Under the pieces are notes generated by a model. The model was not told where the DNA came from. It did not search any database and saw only the letters and a program-made list of their open reading frames with translations. 32,951 nucleotides of DNA from Bryobacterales bacterium (lineage in GTDB: Bacteria; Acidobacteriota; Terriglobia; Bryobacterales; Bryobacteraceae), in assembly GCA_025462945.1 (NCBI GenBank), contig JAOAPO010000521.1, positions 1 through 32,951 of the forward strand. Reading direction: 5' to 3'. Below are positions 8,324 through 15,603 of this stretch, piece by piece (within the stretch, counting starts at the first letter, position 1; each line of letters begins with the position of its first letter). The position numbers were made by a program, and so were the translations under genes.

Positions 8324-9398
8324 ACAGGTTCTCGCGCCGCCGTCGCTTCCAAAGCCGAAGCGATGGACCCCGCGACAGGTTCTGATAACGCCGGACGCGC
8401 TGAAATATGCGCATGGCCGGGCTATGGCGGAGCGGGCCGCTCAACTCGGTGCCAACGTCGTCGAACTGAAGAACAATCGGCTCGGCATCCGCGCGGCCGA
8501 TTATGTCCAGGCGAAGACAGCGCTGGCCATCACAACGTCGACCGAGATCGCCCGGAAACTGCAACCCATCCCGCCGAGCGCGGACTGGCAGTTTCACATT
8601 GCACAAGGCTGTCCGGCCCATTGCCAGTACTGCTATCTGGCGGGCTCGTTGAGCGGGGCGCCGATAACGCGAGCCTACGCGAATATCGACGAGATTCTTC
8701 ATGACCTCAAGCCATACGCAGGCAAAGGTCGAATCACTTCCGCGTCAGCAACACGCAGCGGCGAAGGTACTACGTTTGAGGCTTCGTGCTACACAGACCC
8801 GCTCGGGATCGAGCATCTGACGGGTTCGCTCGCTGAGTGCATCCGATTCTTCGGGTCCTGGGGCACAGGGGTGCAATTGCGATGGACAACGAAATTCGAT
8901 GAGGTAGACGAGCTCTTGAAGCTTGAGCACAGACGCAGGACGAGGGTGCGATTCTCCCTTACAGCCCGCAAGGTGAGCCGCGATTTCGAAGGAGGTACCG
9001 CAACGCGGGGAGCTCGATTGGCGGCGCTGCGGAAGATGGCCATGGCCGGGTATCCGGTAGGGCTGACAATTGCGCCGATTATGCCCGTGGAGAACTGGCG
9101 CGAAGAATACCGCGACCTCCTGCGGTCCGCGCGCGCGGCGCTCGATGGTGTTCCGGACGCGGACGTCACCGTGGAGGCCATCACTCACAGGTTTACGCCA
9201 AAGTCGAAGCTTGTTCAGTTGGAGTGGTATCCACAAACGACATTGGACCTAAACGAGAGCGCGCGTGACCGAAAGACGACGAAGTTCGGTTCCGCCAAGT
9301 TCGTCTATCCGAAGCCGGCGATGAACGAGATGCGCAGTTGGTTTCAGCAGGCGCTCTCGGATGAGTTGCCTGATGCGCGACTGCTGTACTGGACTTAG
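8313..9398 (+). CDS. Radical SAM protein, spore photoproduct lyase (SplB)-like
   Basis: This 361-residue protein is the closer of the pair to SplB. GCPAHCQYCYL places the 4Fe-4S ligands at C100, C104 and C107, very like the SplB motif, and is followed by ITRAYAN. FEASCYTDPLGIEHLTGSL aligns with the conserved SplB segment that carries the catalytic hydrogen-donor cysteine, here C159. Later matches include WTTKFDEVDELL, RVRFSLTA, AGYPVGLTIAPI and a C-terminal FGSAKFVYPK. All residues expected for thymine-dimer lyase chemistry that I can place are present. The ATG at 8313 lies inside the end of the upstream gene, so translational coupling is likely. It converges on a sulfatase gene with a 32-base gap. 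Its substrate in a bacterium that probably does not sporulate is unknown; DNA photoproduct repair is the simplest guess. Confidence 0.85.
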   Translation: MPSEQVLAPPSLPKPKRWTPRQVLITPDALKYAHGRAMAERAAQLGANVVELKNNRLGIRAADYVQAKTALAITTSTEIARKLQPIPPSADWQFHIAQGCPAHCQYCYLAGSLSGAPITRAYANIDEILHDLKPYAGKGRITSASATRSGEGTTFEASCYTDPLGIEHLTGSLAECIRFFGSWGTGVQLRWTTKFDEVDELLKLEHRRRTRVRFSLTARKVSRDFEGGTATRGARLAALRKMAMAGYPVGLTIAPIMPVENWREEYRDLLRSARAALDGVPDADVTVEAITHRFTPKSKLVQLEWYPQTTLDLNESARDRKTTKFGSAKFVYPKPAMNEMRSWFQQALSDELPDARLLYWT

Positions 9399-9418
9399 TC
9401 GACTTGACAGGCCCTGTT

Positions 9419-9484
9419 CTCCGCGAAGAGCTAAGGCGCGGGCTTCAGGCCGACCGTTTTCTCCCAGGCCCGGATCTTTTCGAG
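9419..9484. repeat. Direct-repeat partner of the 6683-6748 remnant
   Basis: This segment covers the last codons, stop and immediate downstream bases of the sulfatase gene ending at 9431. It lies in the same orientation as the decayed copy at 6683-6748, about 2.7 kb away, so the two bracket the SPL-family pair as imperfect direct repeats. Confidence 0.55.
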
Positions 9485-10813
9485 CATCTGCTTCACGCGC
9501 GCTGACTCCTGCGTGGCCAGGTTCTTCGTTTCGGACCTGTCGGCCTCAAGGTTCGAGAGCCAGAGCTTATCGGCCACGGGGTCACCCGGAAACTGCGGCG
9601 GATTCAGGATGAGCTTCCAGTCGCCCTGACGCACTGCGCGGCCGTCGTTGAAGCTCCAGAACAACACCTCGTGCTCGTGCGACTCGCCGCGAATCACGGG
9701 CAGGATGTTCTGGCCGTCGATGTCCTTCGGAACGGCGGCGGGGTCAGCCATCGATACCAGCGTGGGCAGAAGGTCCATCGAGATCATGGGGCGATTCCAG
9801 ACGGTGCCGGGCTTGACACGGCCGGGAGCACGCAGGATCGCGGGAACATGCATGCCGCCATCGAAGAGGCCCTGCTTGAAGCCGCGGAACGGCTCATTGC
9901 TGCCGCCGGTGTAAGGCTGCGCAGTACTGGAAGCCCGGACCTCGCGCGTCGCCCCGTTGTCGGCCTGGAAGAAGATTACGGTGTCATTCTCCATGCGCTG
10001 CCGCCGGACCTGATCGAGAATCGAGCCGATCACATCATCGACAGCGGCCACCATGGCGAGGTGAGTTCGTCGGTCGCGTTCCATGGTGGCGGGGAAGCGG
10101 TCCAGATACTTCTTGGGCGCCATCATCGAGTAGTGCGGTGCACCGAAAGCGAGGTACTGGAAGAAGGGTTTCTGCTTCGTCTGCTTCGCGAGGAAGGCGC
10201 GCGCCTCGCGGCCGAGGACTTCCGTCATGTAAGCAGGCTCTTCGAAGACTTCTTCGCGGTTTCGCCAAAGGTCGTGGAAGATCTTGCCCGGGGCAGAGCC
10301 GAGCTGGTAGTAGCGGTGGGAGTAGGCATCCAGCCAGCCTGAATACCAGCCGAAGAAATTGTCGAATCCCTGGTTGTAAGGACGGCTGGCCTCAATGCTG
10401 CCGAGGTGCCACTTGCCGAACGCAGCCGTGTTGTAGCCGAGGGTCTTCAGCACCGTCGCGATGGTGGTCTCGCCGGCGCGGAGCCCCTGTACATCCCAGC
10501 TGGGCTCAGAGGGCAACGCACCCACCACGCCCGTGCGATCAGGATATTTGCCTGTCATGATGGCCGCTCGCGAGGCCGAGCAGATCGGCGCGTTCGAGTA
10601 CCACTGGGTGAAGCGAACGCCGGAGGCAGCGAGGCGATCAAGATTGGGCGTTCGCACCTCGGGGTGCTCGTAGCAGCCGACGTCACCGATCCCGTGATCG
10701 TCCGTAACGATCACAATAATGTTGGGCGGGCGGGTGCCTGGAGTTTGCGCGTTTGCCGCGAGGGCTGTGAGGGCCGGCAGCGCCAGCATGTCGCGTCGAC
10801 TGAGGTTAGACAT
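9431..10813 (-). CDS. Sulfatase (formylglycine-dependent, S1 family), Tat-type leader
   Basis: The 460-residue enzyme hydrolyses a sulfate ester on an unidentified substrate, probably a glycan. After a twin-arginine-like leader (LSRRDMLALPAL, ending near NAQ) come NIIVIVTDDHG with the metal-binding aspartates 38-39 and the FGly motif C78-S-A-S-R followed by AAIMTGKYP. This is the alanine version of the C-x-P/A-x-R motif; the other four sulfatases here have proline. FGKWHLG and a later FFQADNGA supply further active-site and metal residues. The length is normal for the family. The ATG overlaps the end of the FGE gene by 8 bases, so the sulfatase is probably co-translated with its own activating enzyme. 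It is the last gene of a four-gene minus-strand operon. Confidence 0.9.
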   Translation of the reverse strand: MSNLSRRDMLALPALTALAANAQTPGTRPPNIIVIVTDDHGIGDVGCYEHPEVRTPNLDRLAASGVRFTQWYSNAPICSASRAAIMTGKYPDRTGVVGALPSEPSWDVQGLRAGETTIATVLKTLGYNTAAFGKWHLGSIEASRPYNQGFDNFFGWYSGWLDAYSHRYYQLGSAPGKIFHDLWRNREEVFEEPAYMTEVLGREARAFLAKQTKQKPFFQYLAFGAPHYSMMAPKKYLDRFPATMERDRRTHLAMVAAVDDVIGSILDQVRRQRMENDTVIFFQADNGATREVRASSTAQPYTGGSNEPFRGFKQGLFDGGMHVPAILRAPGRVKPGTVWNRPMISMDLLPTLVSMADPAAVPKDIDGQNILPVIRGESHEHEVLFWSFNDGRAVRQGDWKLILNPPQFPGDPVADKLWLSNLEADRSETKNLATQESARVKQMLEKIRAWEKTVGLKPAP

Positions 10814-11792
10814 TAAGGGTATTATCCGGCAAGCTCGAAGACACGTCGCGCACGCAGCGAAAACCGATGTTCGTGGTGGCGCTGTCCGGCGTGTTCGACG
10901 TCCGCGCCGCCACCCGGTATCGATTGCAGTAGGAGTGATGGCAGAGGTAGGAACCGCCTTTCATCACCCTCGCCGAACCCGCGAGCTGGCCGACCGGATT
11001 GTTTCGAGTGGCAATAACGTGATGCGCGGGATCGAACCAATCGCTGCACCACTCCCACGTGTTGCCGGCAACTGAGTAAAGGCCGTATCCGTTCGGCTCA
11101 AAAGCTTTGACCGGAGCAGGCGCGGAGTACCCGTCTTCGGCTAAGTCGGTCGACGGGAACTCGCCCTGCCAGATGTTGCACAGATGCTTACCGCCGGGTG
11201 TCAGCTCATCGCCCCAGGGATACAGCTTCTGCTCCAGTCCACCGCGCGCCGCGAATTCCCATTCGCCTTCTGTTGGCAGGCGCTTGCCGGACCACTTACA
11301 GTATTCAACTGCGTCGTTCCACGAGACTTGAACAACGGGGTGGTCAGCGCGCGCCCCAATGCCTGAATCCGGGCCTTCCGGATGTCTCCAGTCCGATCCC
11401 GCGACCTTGCACCACCACCCAGCGCCAAGTACCGTCTGATCCACAAGTTCGTCGTATCGCTCCGGCGGGATGTGTCCCTGAAAGACGAAGGACCACCCGA
11501 AGCGCTCCGCTTCCGTGCTATACCCCGTGGCCCTTACGAATTCCTCAAACTGCTGGTTCGTGACGGGGTGCACGTCAATGTAGAAGGGGTCCACCGTGAC
11601 TTTGCGGATTGGGCCTTCGCCATCGGCGAGGAATCCTGACGGAAAATCGGTTCCCATCAGGAAGGGTCCGCCGTCCAGCTTCACCATCCCGCTCGTCGAG
11701 CCGGCAAGCGCCCGGAACCTTTCCGCGCTGGCTTGTCGGGATGATGACAGAATCGCCGCCCGCGTCTTGCTCGGCACACAACAGGGATTCAC
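10806..11792 (-). CDS. Formylglycine-generating enzyme (SUMF1/FGE-type sulfatase activator)
   Basis: The 328-residue protein converts the cysteine of C-x-P/A-x-R motifs in sulfatases to formylglycine, using oxygen and a copper site. The FGE-sulfatase domain runs from about residue 36 (VKLDGGPFLMGTDF) to 316 (IGFRCVRDV), with HPVTNQQF, WNDAVEYCKWSGKRLPTEGEWEFAARGG, YPWGDEL and AGNTWEWCSDWF. The diagnostic pair is C284 and C289 in GGSYLCHHSYCNRYR, matching the copper-binding cysteines of human SUMF1 and actinobacterial FGE, so this is a true FGE rather than an EgtB-like or regulatory relative. No signal peptide is visible, which points to the cytosol. The start is a GTG at 11792 sharing GTGA with the stop of the isomerase gene, and its end overlaps the next sulfatase start by 8 bases. 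Confidence 0.92.
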   Translation of the reverse strand: MNPCCVPSKTRAAILSSSRQASAERFRALAGSTSGMVKLDGGPFLMGTDFPSGFLADGEGPIRKVTVDPFYIDVHPVTNQQFEEFVRATGYSTEAERFGWSFVFQGHIPPERYDELVDQTVLGAGWWCKVAGSDWRHPEGPDSGIGARADHPVVQVSWNDAVEYCKWSGKRLPTEGEWEFAARGGLEQKLYPWGDELTPGGKHLCNIWQGEFPSTDLAEDGYSAPAPVKAFEPNGYGLYSVAGNTWEWCSDWFDPAHHVIATRNNPVGQLAGSARVMKGGSYLCHHSYCNRYRVAARTSNTPDSATTNIGFRCVRDVSSSLPDNTLNV

Positions 11793-12568
11793 CGGACGCC
11801 CGCACCCTGGACCCGGCGGATATCTGCCTTGCCCCGCAGGTCATCGACAAAGCGATTGAGCGCCGCTTGCCTCTTTTCGGCGAGCAGGCGGCGCTCAATC
11901 TCATCGCGCACCAACTCGAACGGCTGAATGCCCGCGGCTCTCTTCTCAAGCACCTTAGCGATATGGAAGCCGAACTCGGTACGAAAAATGGCGCTTACCC
12001 GGCCTGGAGGCAACCGAAAAACAACCTCGTCGAACGCGTCCACCATTTGCCCGCGCGGGAAAAAGCCCAGGTCGCCCCCGTTCCCGGCGCAATCCGACAG
12101 CTCATCCGCTACTTCGCTAAACGGACGCCCCCGCGCCAGTTCCGCTGCCGCCTGTTTGATGGCATGTCGCGCACTGCTCTCGTCATTTTGCTCGTCGATA
12201 TTGCGTACGATGTGAGCCGCGTGAACCATTTCCGGAATCCGGAAAAACTGCAGGTTCGCCCGGTAGAAGGGAAGCATCTCGGTGCGGCGCGGCGAGGTCA
12301 CATCCGCGGTGATCTTTTCGATCAGTCTTTCGCGGCGAAGTGGCGCTTCCAAACGCCCAAGCACCGGATCGCTCGACGCGGTCTGGTTAATCAGCGCATC
12401 TTCGATCAGATTCTCTTCCGCCCACTCACGTGCCCGAATCTGTCGCGCCAGTGGATCTTCTCCCGGCATCTGGTCGGCGAGAAGTTGAGATATGGCGGAT
12501 GCCTCTTCCCTGATACGGCCGGGATCTATTGTTTCGCCATTGACGATCAGGTGTGCCACCGAAACCAT
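11789..12568 (-). CDS. Parvulin-type peptidyl-prolyl cis-trans isomerase (PpiC-like), no signal peptide
   Basis: The 259-residue protein has a parvulin rotamase domain at about 113-210: MVHAAHIV, a helical segment ending ARGRPFSEVADELSDC, GGDLGFFPRGQMVDAFDEVVF, LPPGRVSAIFRTEFGFHIAKV. H119 and H202 match conserved rotamase histidines. The N-terminal ~110 residues are charged and helical, like the chaperone arms of SurA/PrsA proteins, and the C-terminus is also helical. Most acidobacterial parvulins of this layout are exported, but here no signal peptide or lipobox is seen, so the protein is probably cytosolic. GAGGTGAGG at 12574-12582, five bases before the ATG, is a strong ribosome binding site. 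The stop overlaps the FGE start (GTGA), and a sulfatase gene lies 31 bases upstream. A role in preparing proline-containing sulfatase motifs for FGE is an inference. Confidence 0.85.
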   Translation of the reverse strand: MVSVAHLIVNGETIDPGRIREEASAISQLLADQMPGEDPLARQIRAREWAEENLIEDALINQTASSDPVLGRLEAPLRRERLIEKITADVTSPRRTEMLPFYRANLQFFRIPEMVHAAHIVRNIDEQNDESSARHAIKQAAAELARGRPFSEVADELSDCAGNGGDLGFFPRGQMVDAFDEVVFRLPPGRVSAIFRTEFGFHIAKVLEKRAAGIQPFELVRDEIERRLLAEKRQAALNRFVDDLRGKADIRRVQGAGVR

Positions 12569-12599
12569 CCTAACCTCACCTCAAGGCGAGTCCTGCCGC

Positions 12600-13997
12600 C
12601 TACGCGATCAGATCGGGCTTCTCTTTGGGCGATATTCCGTTCGGATTATTTATCTGCGCTCCATGCGGGGCCGGTACAGGACCGTTCAGGAGTGGGTCCT
12701 GCGTGCGCCGCATCCAACGCTCCAGCCTGTCACGCATATCTGCTAACACCGGCATAAGGGCCGGATCCGCAGCCAGATTGTGCTGCTCCGTGGGATCGAA
12801 GATCAGGTCATACAGACTCTCATCCGGGAGCACCATGTTCTTCCACCCGAACTCAAGCCAAAGGCTCTTGCTCAGTCCGTCGTCGCAGTTGGGCAATACC
12901 GGCGTGTGCTTGTCACCGTAGCGCCGAATGTATTTCCAGCGTTGCGTGCGTACCGCTCGTTTCGGCTCGTAAGCTGCGTGAAAAGTGACTTCGGCGAAAA
13001 CCTCGTCGTTGATCTCTTTAGCCTCTCCGCGAATCACCGGCAGGAATGACTTCCCTTCGAGCCAGGCCGGAGGGGGGATCCCGGCCAGATCGCAGAGAGT
13101 CGGAAAGATATCGATTTGCGAGATCAATGCATCGCACACCTTGCCGCCCGAGAATCCACCAGGCCCCCGCATGATGAGCGAGACTCCCCAGCCGGAGTCT
13201 TCCAGGTTGCACTTCATCAGCGGGAATGCCAGGCCGTGATCGGTCGTGCTGATTACGATCGTGTTGCCGGTCAGACCGTTGCGATCGAGGGCATCAAGTA
13301 TCTTGCCGACAGCGCTGTCCAGATTGCGCGCGCTGGCGTGAAAGGCAGCCATATCCAGACGAGTCTGCGGGGTGTCAGGGATCGGAGCCGGCGGAAGGGT
13401 GTAGCGTGGATCGTCGTCGGCCGTGGGCTTCGGGTACTCACGATGCGTTTCAAAGAAACCTGCATCAAGGAAGAAAGGTTCGTTGTGAGGGCGGTTCAGA
13501 AACTCGATAACGCCCGGCGTCACGTCCGCGGCGGCTGTTGTTTTCGGGCGAAGCACCTCGTCGAAGCCGATCGTTTCCGGTTTGGCGGCGATGTGCTGCA
13601 GCCCGGCGAGGACCGACGTGTAGCGGGCGGGACGTAGCGTGTGGACGATGTGCTTGCGGTAATCATTCATGCTGAAGCCGCGGTGCGCAAGGCCCAGCAT
13701 CCCGTTCCGGTGTGGACACTGGCCTGTAAGCAGCGCAGCCCGGCTGGGCGAGCACGTAGGCGCGGCGCTGAATGCGCGCCGGAATAACACTCCCTCGGTC
13801 GCGAGACGCTGCAGATTCGGCGAAGGAACCGCGTGCCCGAACGGCTGCAGGTGACGGCCCGTGTCATGTGAATGCAGGTAAATGATATTGGGGCGCCTTG
13901 TCGTGGACTGGCTTTGCGCCTCAGCAATCAGAGGGATGCTCGTGGTCGCCACGGCGCTCCGCAGGAATCCGCGACGTGAATTTTCGGTAGTACTCAT
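12600..13997 (-). CDS. Sulfatase resembling N-sulfoglucosamine sulfohydrolase type, Tat leader
   Basis: The 465-residue protein has a good twin-arginine leader (NSRRGFLRSAVATTS) ending near AEAQ. NIIYLHSHDTGRHLQPFG has a histidine-rich opening with D45 as metal ligand, a form I associate with heparan N-sulfatase-like members rather than classical arylsulfatases; that subfamily placement is tentative. The FGly motif is C82-S-P-S-R followed by AALLTGQCPHRNGM. STTDHGLAFP gives the later metal-binding Asp-His. It is the first gene of the minus-strand operon sulfatase, isomerase, FGE, sulfatase (13997 to 9431). It diverges from the sulfatase starting at 14048, so both must use promoters in or near a gap of only 50 bases. 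Confidence 0.88.
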   Translation of the reverse strand: MSTTENSRRGFLRSAVATTSIPLIAEAQSQSTTRRPNIIYLHSHDTGRHLQPFGHAVPSPNLQRLATEGVLFRRAFSAAPTCSPSRAALLTGQCPHRNGMLGLAHRGFSMNDYRKHIVHTLRPARYTSVLAGLQHIAAKPETIGFDEVLRPKTTAAADVTPGVIEFLNRPHNEPFFLDAGFFETHREYPKPTADDDPRYTLPPAPIPDTPQTRLDMAAFHASARNLDSAVGKILDALDRNGLTGNTIVISTTDHGLAFPLMKCNLEDSGWGVSLIMRGPGGFSGGKVCDALISQIDIFPTLCDLAGIPPPAWLEGKSFLPVIRGEAKEINDEVFAEVTFHAAYEPKRAVRTQRWKYIRRYGDKHTPVLPNCDDGLSKSLWLEFGWKNMVLPDESLYDLIFDPTEQHNLAADPALMPVLADMRDRLERWMRRTQDPLLNGPVPAPHGAQINNPNGISPKEKPDLIA

Positions 13998-14047
13998 GTT
14001 TTCCCGGTCGTCAACCCCAACTGCTGAGAGTATATCGTTCGCGTAGG

Positions 14048-15580
14048 ATGATGGAAGTCATGGCGATCGACAGACGCACCACGATTCTCGCGACGCTCGG
14101 CGCCGCTTTCGGCGCCATCACCGCGCAGCCCCAAACCGCGCCGGTTTCAGGCAAGCGGCGCAATATCGTGTTCATACTTACGGACGACCATCGCTACGAT
14201 GCGATGAGTTTCATGAAAGCCCGCACGTATCCCGTGACCCTCAACATGGATGCCCTGGCGCGCGACGGCGTGCATTGCCGGAACGCCTTCGTCACCACGG
14301 CGCTCTGCTCTCCCAGCCGGGCTTCCATCCTCACCGGCAAGTATGCCCACCAGCACAAAATCGTCGACAACAATACGCCGATCCCGCCGGGAACCCGCTA
14401 CTTCTCCGAAGACCTCAAGAAGGCCGGGTACGCCACCGGCTTCTTCGGCAAGTGGCACATGGGCAATACGGGTGATGAGCCACAGCCCGGTTTCGACCGG
14501 TGGGTCAGTTTCCGCGGACAGGGTTCGTATCTTCCCGTCCCGGCCGGATTGAACGTGGACGGCAAGCATGTTCCGCAAAAGGGCTACATCACCGATGAGT
14601 TGACGGATTACGCCCTCGACTGGCTGAACGAGCGCTCAAAGGATCAGCCCTGGTTCCTGTATCTCTCGCACAAAGCGGTTCATTCGCCATTCATCCCCGC
14701 TGAACGGCACGAGGGGAAATACGCCAACGAAAAGTTCGACCCGCCACCCACCATCGCGGAAACAGGCGACATGGCCCGCAACCGGCCTCTGTGGACTCAG
14801 AATCAGCGCAATAGCTGGCACGGAGTCGATTACCCGTATCACAGCGACCTCTCGCTCGCCGAGTACTACCAGCAGTACGCCGAAACTCTGCTAGCCGTGG
14901 ATGAATCCATTGGTCGCGTCCTGGCCGCTCTGAAGCAGCGTGGCGAACTCGATTCCACCCTGGTCGTCTACATGGGCGATAACGGCTTCCAGTTCGGTGA
15001 GCACGGGCTGATCGACAAGCGCACCGCCTACGAAGAATCCATGCGCGTTCCTTTGCTCGCGCGCTGCCCTGAGCTTTTCCCGGGGGGCGGCGTGATGAAG
15101 GAGGTCGTAGCGAATATCGACATTCTGCCTACCTTCTTCGACGTCGCCGGACTACAGCCGCCAAAGGATATCCCTGGTCGTAACTTCCTGCCGCTGCTGC
15201 AGGGCAAGTCGATTCCCTGGCGAGACGGTCTGCTGTATGAATACTACTGGGAGCGCAATTTCCCGCAAACGCCGACGATGCACGCGTTGCGCGGAGAGCG
15301 TTACAAGTACATCCACTACTACGGTATCTGGGATATCGACGAACTCTACGACTTGCAGGAAGATCCACTGGAATCGAATAATCTGATCTTCAGCCCCAGG
15401 CATCAGGACACGATCAAGAGCATGAACAAGCAGTTGTTCGATGTTCTGGAATCAACCGGAGCGATGTATATTCCGCTTTATCGCGACAGCGGAGCGCAGA
15501 ACAATCTGCGGAACCCGAACGGAGCGAAGAGCGCTCAGTTCCCACCTGATCTGATCAAAACACCGAAGCCGCCGCAGTAG
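14048..15580 (+). CDS. Sulfatase, N-acetylglucosamine-6-sulfatase-like, Tat-type leader
   Basis: The 510-residue sulfatase opens with NIVFILTDDHRYDAM (metal aspartates 46-47) and carries C87-S-P-S-R followed by ASILTGKYAHQHKI. TRYFSEDLKKAGYATGFFGKWHMG and VYMGDNGFQFGEHG are typical of the group that includes glucosamine-6-sulfatases, although substrate calls within the group are unreliable. The leader contains DRRTTILATLGAAFG. Three in-frame ATGs (14048, 14051, 14060) are possible; the third gives the neatest twin-arginine signal, but no Shine-Dalgarno settles the choice. It is the only plus-strand gene of the sulfatase island and converges on the next sulfatase, with a hairpin at the junction. 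Confidence 0.88.
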   Translation: MMEVMAIDRRTTILATLGAAFGAITAQPQTAPVSGKRRNIVFILTDDHRYDAMSFMKARTYPVTLNMDALARDGVHCRNAFVTTALCSPSRASILTGKYAHQHKIVDNNTPIPPGTRYFSEDLKKAGYATGFFGKWHMGNTGDEPQPGFDRWVSFRGQGSYLPVPAGLNVDGKHVPQKGYITDELTDYALDWLNERSKDQPWFLYLSHKAVHSPFIPAERHEGKYANEKFDPPPTIAETGDMARNRPLWTQNQRNSWHGVDYPYHSDLSLAEYYQQYAETLLAVDESIGRVLAALKQRGELDSTLVVYMGDNGFQFGEHGLIDKRTAYEESMRVPLLARCPELFPGGGVMKEVVANIDILPTFFDVAGLQPPKDIPGRNFLPLLQGKSIPWRDGLLYEYYWERNFPQTPTMHALRGERYKYIHYYGIWDIDELYDLQEDPLESNNLIFSPRHQDTIKSMNKQLFDVLESTGAMYIPLYRDSGAQNNLRNPNGAKSAQFPPDLIKTPKPPQ

Positions 15581-15598
15581 GCTCTTGCGTCTACTGCG
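15573..15598. terminator. Bidirectional hairpin between two convergent sulfatase genes
   Basis: CGCAGTAG (15573-15580) is a perfect 8-base inverted repeat of CTACTGCG (15591-15598) with a 10-base loop. The first arm contains the TAG stop of the plus-strand sulfatase, and the hairpin ends 5 bases before the stop of the minus-strand sulfatase. There is no T-run on either side. Confidence 0.5.
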
Positions 15599-15603
15599 CT
15601 CAG

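Noticed and set aside
11609-12757. A 382-codon plus-strand reading frame antisense to the isomerase and FGE genes
   Set aside because: It mirrors two well-supported genes on the other strand, is rich in Arg, Pro and Ser as expected of a shadow frame in GC-rich DNA, and shows no domain.
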